A DNA stretch of 64,000 nt from Vreelandella stevensii S18214 (GTDB lineage: Bacteria; Pseudomonadota; Gammaproteobacteria; Pseudomonadales; Halomonadaceae): contig NZ_AJTS01000035.1 in assembly GCF_000275725.1 (NCBI RefSeq), positions 62,001-126,000 on the forward strand, in the 5' to 3' direction. A program made the translations under genes and the position numbers. This document shows, piece after piece, positions 63,948 to 64,000 of the stretch (position 1 is the stretch's first letter; each line of letters opens with the position of its first letter). Under the pieces are notes generated by a model. That model had not been told where the DNA came from. It did no database searches and saw only the letters and a program-made list of their open reading frames with translations.

Positions 63948-64000
63948 ATGACTGCCACCACTTCCCCCCCGCTTATCCAGGCCGCCCGTCACGCCCTGAC
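63948..64000 (+). CDS. Start of a further gene (partial)
   Basis: An ATG at 63948, preceded by GATGAGA, opens a frame that runs off the window: MTATTSPPLIQAARHAL. The ~17 residues are too few for a family call. Position after tsx-nupC and a DeoR operator makes a nucleoside-catabolic enzyme such as DeoC, Cdd or DeoA likely. Confidence 0.5.
   Translation, partial: MTATTSPPLIQAARHAL

Overview
The window looks like chromosomal DNA of a marine or halophilic gammaproteobacterium. A Halomonas-type organism (Halomonadaceae) is the best guess. This rests on the GC-rich core genes, two complete TRAP transporters, the order cyoABCDE, ackA-pta, a CysB-linked sulfate ABC operon, and a DeoR/Tsx/NupC nucleoside locus. 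No rRNA, tRNA, prophage or CRISPR array was recognised.

Layout. 1-7.7 kb: an unusual biosynthetic neighbourhood. It holds a creatininase-family end, GTP cyclohydrolase II, a RibD-type reductase without deaminase domain, a flippase-like membrane protein, a glycosyltransferase-methyltransferase fusion, a divergent 6-pyruvoyl-tetrahydropterin-synthase homologue, a BchC-like dehydrogenase and a CDP-alcohol phosphatidyltransferase. None is needed for plain riboflavin or queuosine synthesis in this arrangement, so it may make a modified pyrimidine/pterin product. 7.8-12.9 kb: CysB-like regulator and sulfate importer (Sbp, CysT, CysW, CysA). 13.0-14.2 kb: a MOT1/SulP-like transporter broken by one in-frame stop. 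14.4-23.7 kb: a catabolic-looking operon (Lrp regulator, class V aminotransferase, flavin monooxygenase, two AhpD-like proteins, TRAP transporter). An IS1380-family element has split its lrp gene. 24.4-29.7 kb: mntP, an RTG-type class A beta-lactamase, acetyltransferases, GFA and OsmC proteins, a DUF4160/DUF2442 pair and an aldo/keto reductase. 29.9-30.4 kb: YefM-YoeB toxin-antitoxin.

30.5-38.8 kb: a sedentary chromosomal integron. An integrase gene truncated to its N-terminal part (with an intact LexA box) faces away from an array of minus-strand cassettes separated by eight attC-like hairpins. The cassettes encode an acetyltransferase with an amber stop, a HEPN-like protein, a gene interrupted by an IS481-family element, a two-TM coiled-coil protein, a TIR-domain protein, a trypsin-like protease, an RHH/RelE toxin-antitoxin pair and a secreted alpha/beta hydrolase. 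This is the most interesting region, since such arrays are known reservoirs of phage-defence genes and several of these folds (TIR, HEPN, protease) are typical defence effectors.

38.9-44.2 kb: TPP riboswitch with tenA-thiC, then a Zur-type site with an AztC-like zinc-binding protein and the chaperone AztD, whose stop codon lies in a MITE-like element. 44.3-50.8 kb: CsbD, a DUF2955/HlyD efflux pair, a second TRAP system and a small outer-membrane barrel. 50.9-55.4 kb: a DMT exporter and ackA-pta. 55.5-60.4 kb: the cytochrome bo3-type quinol oxidase cyoABCDE, with a His-rich tail on CyoA. 60.7-64 kb: DeoR, Tsx, NupC and the start of one more gene.
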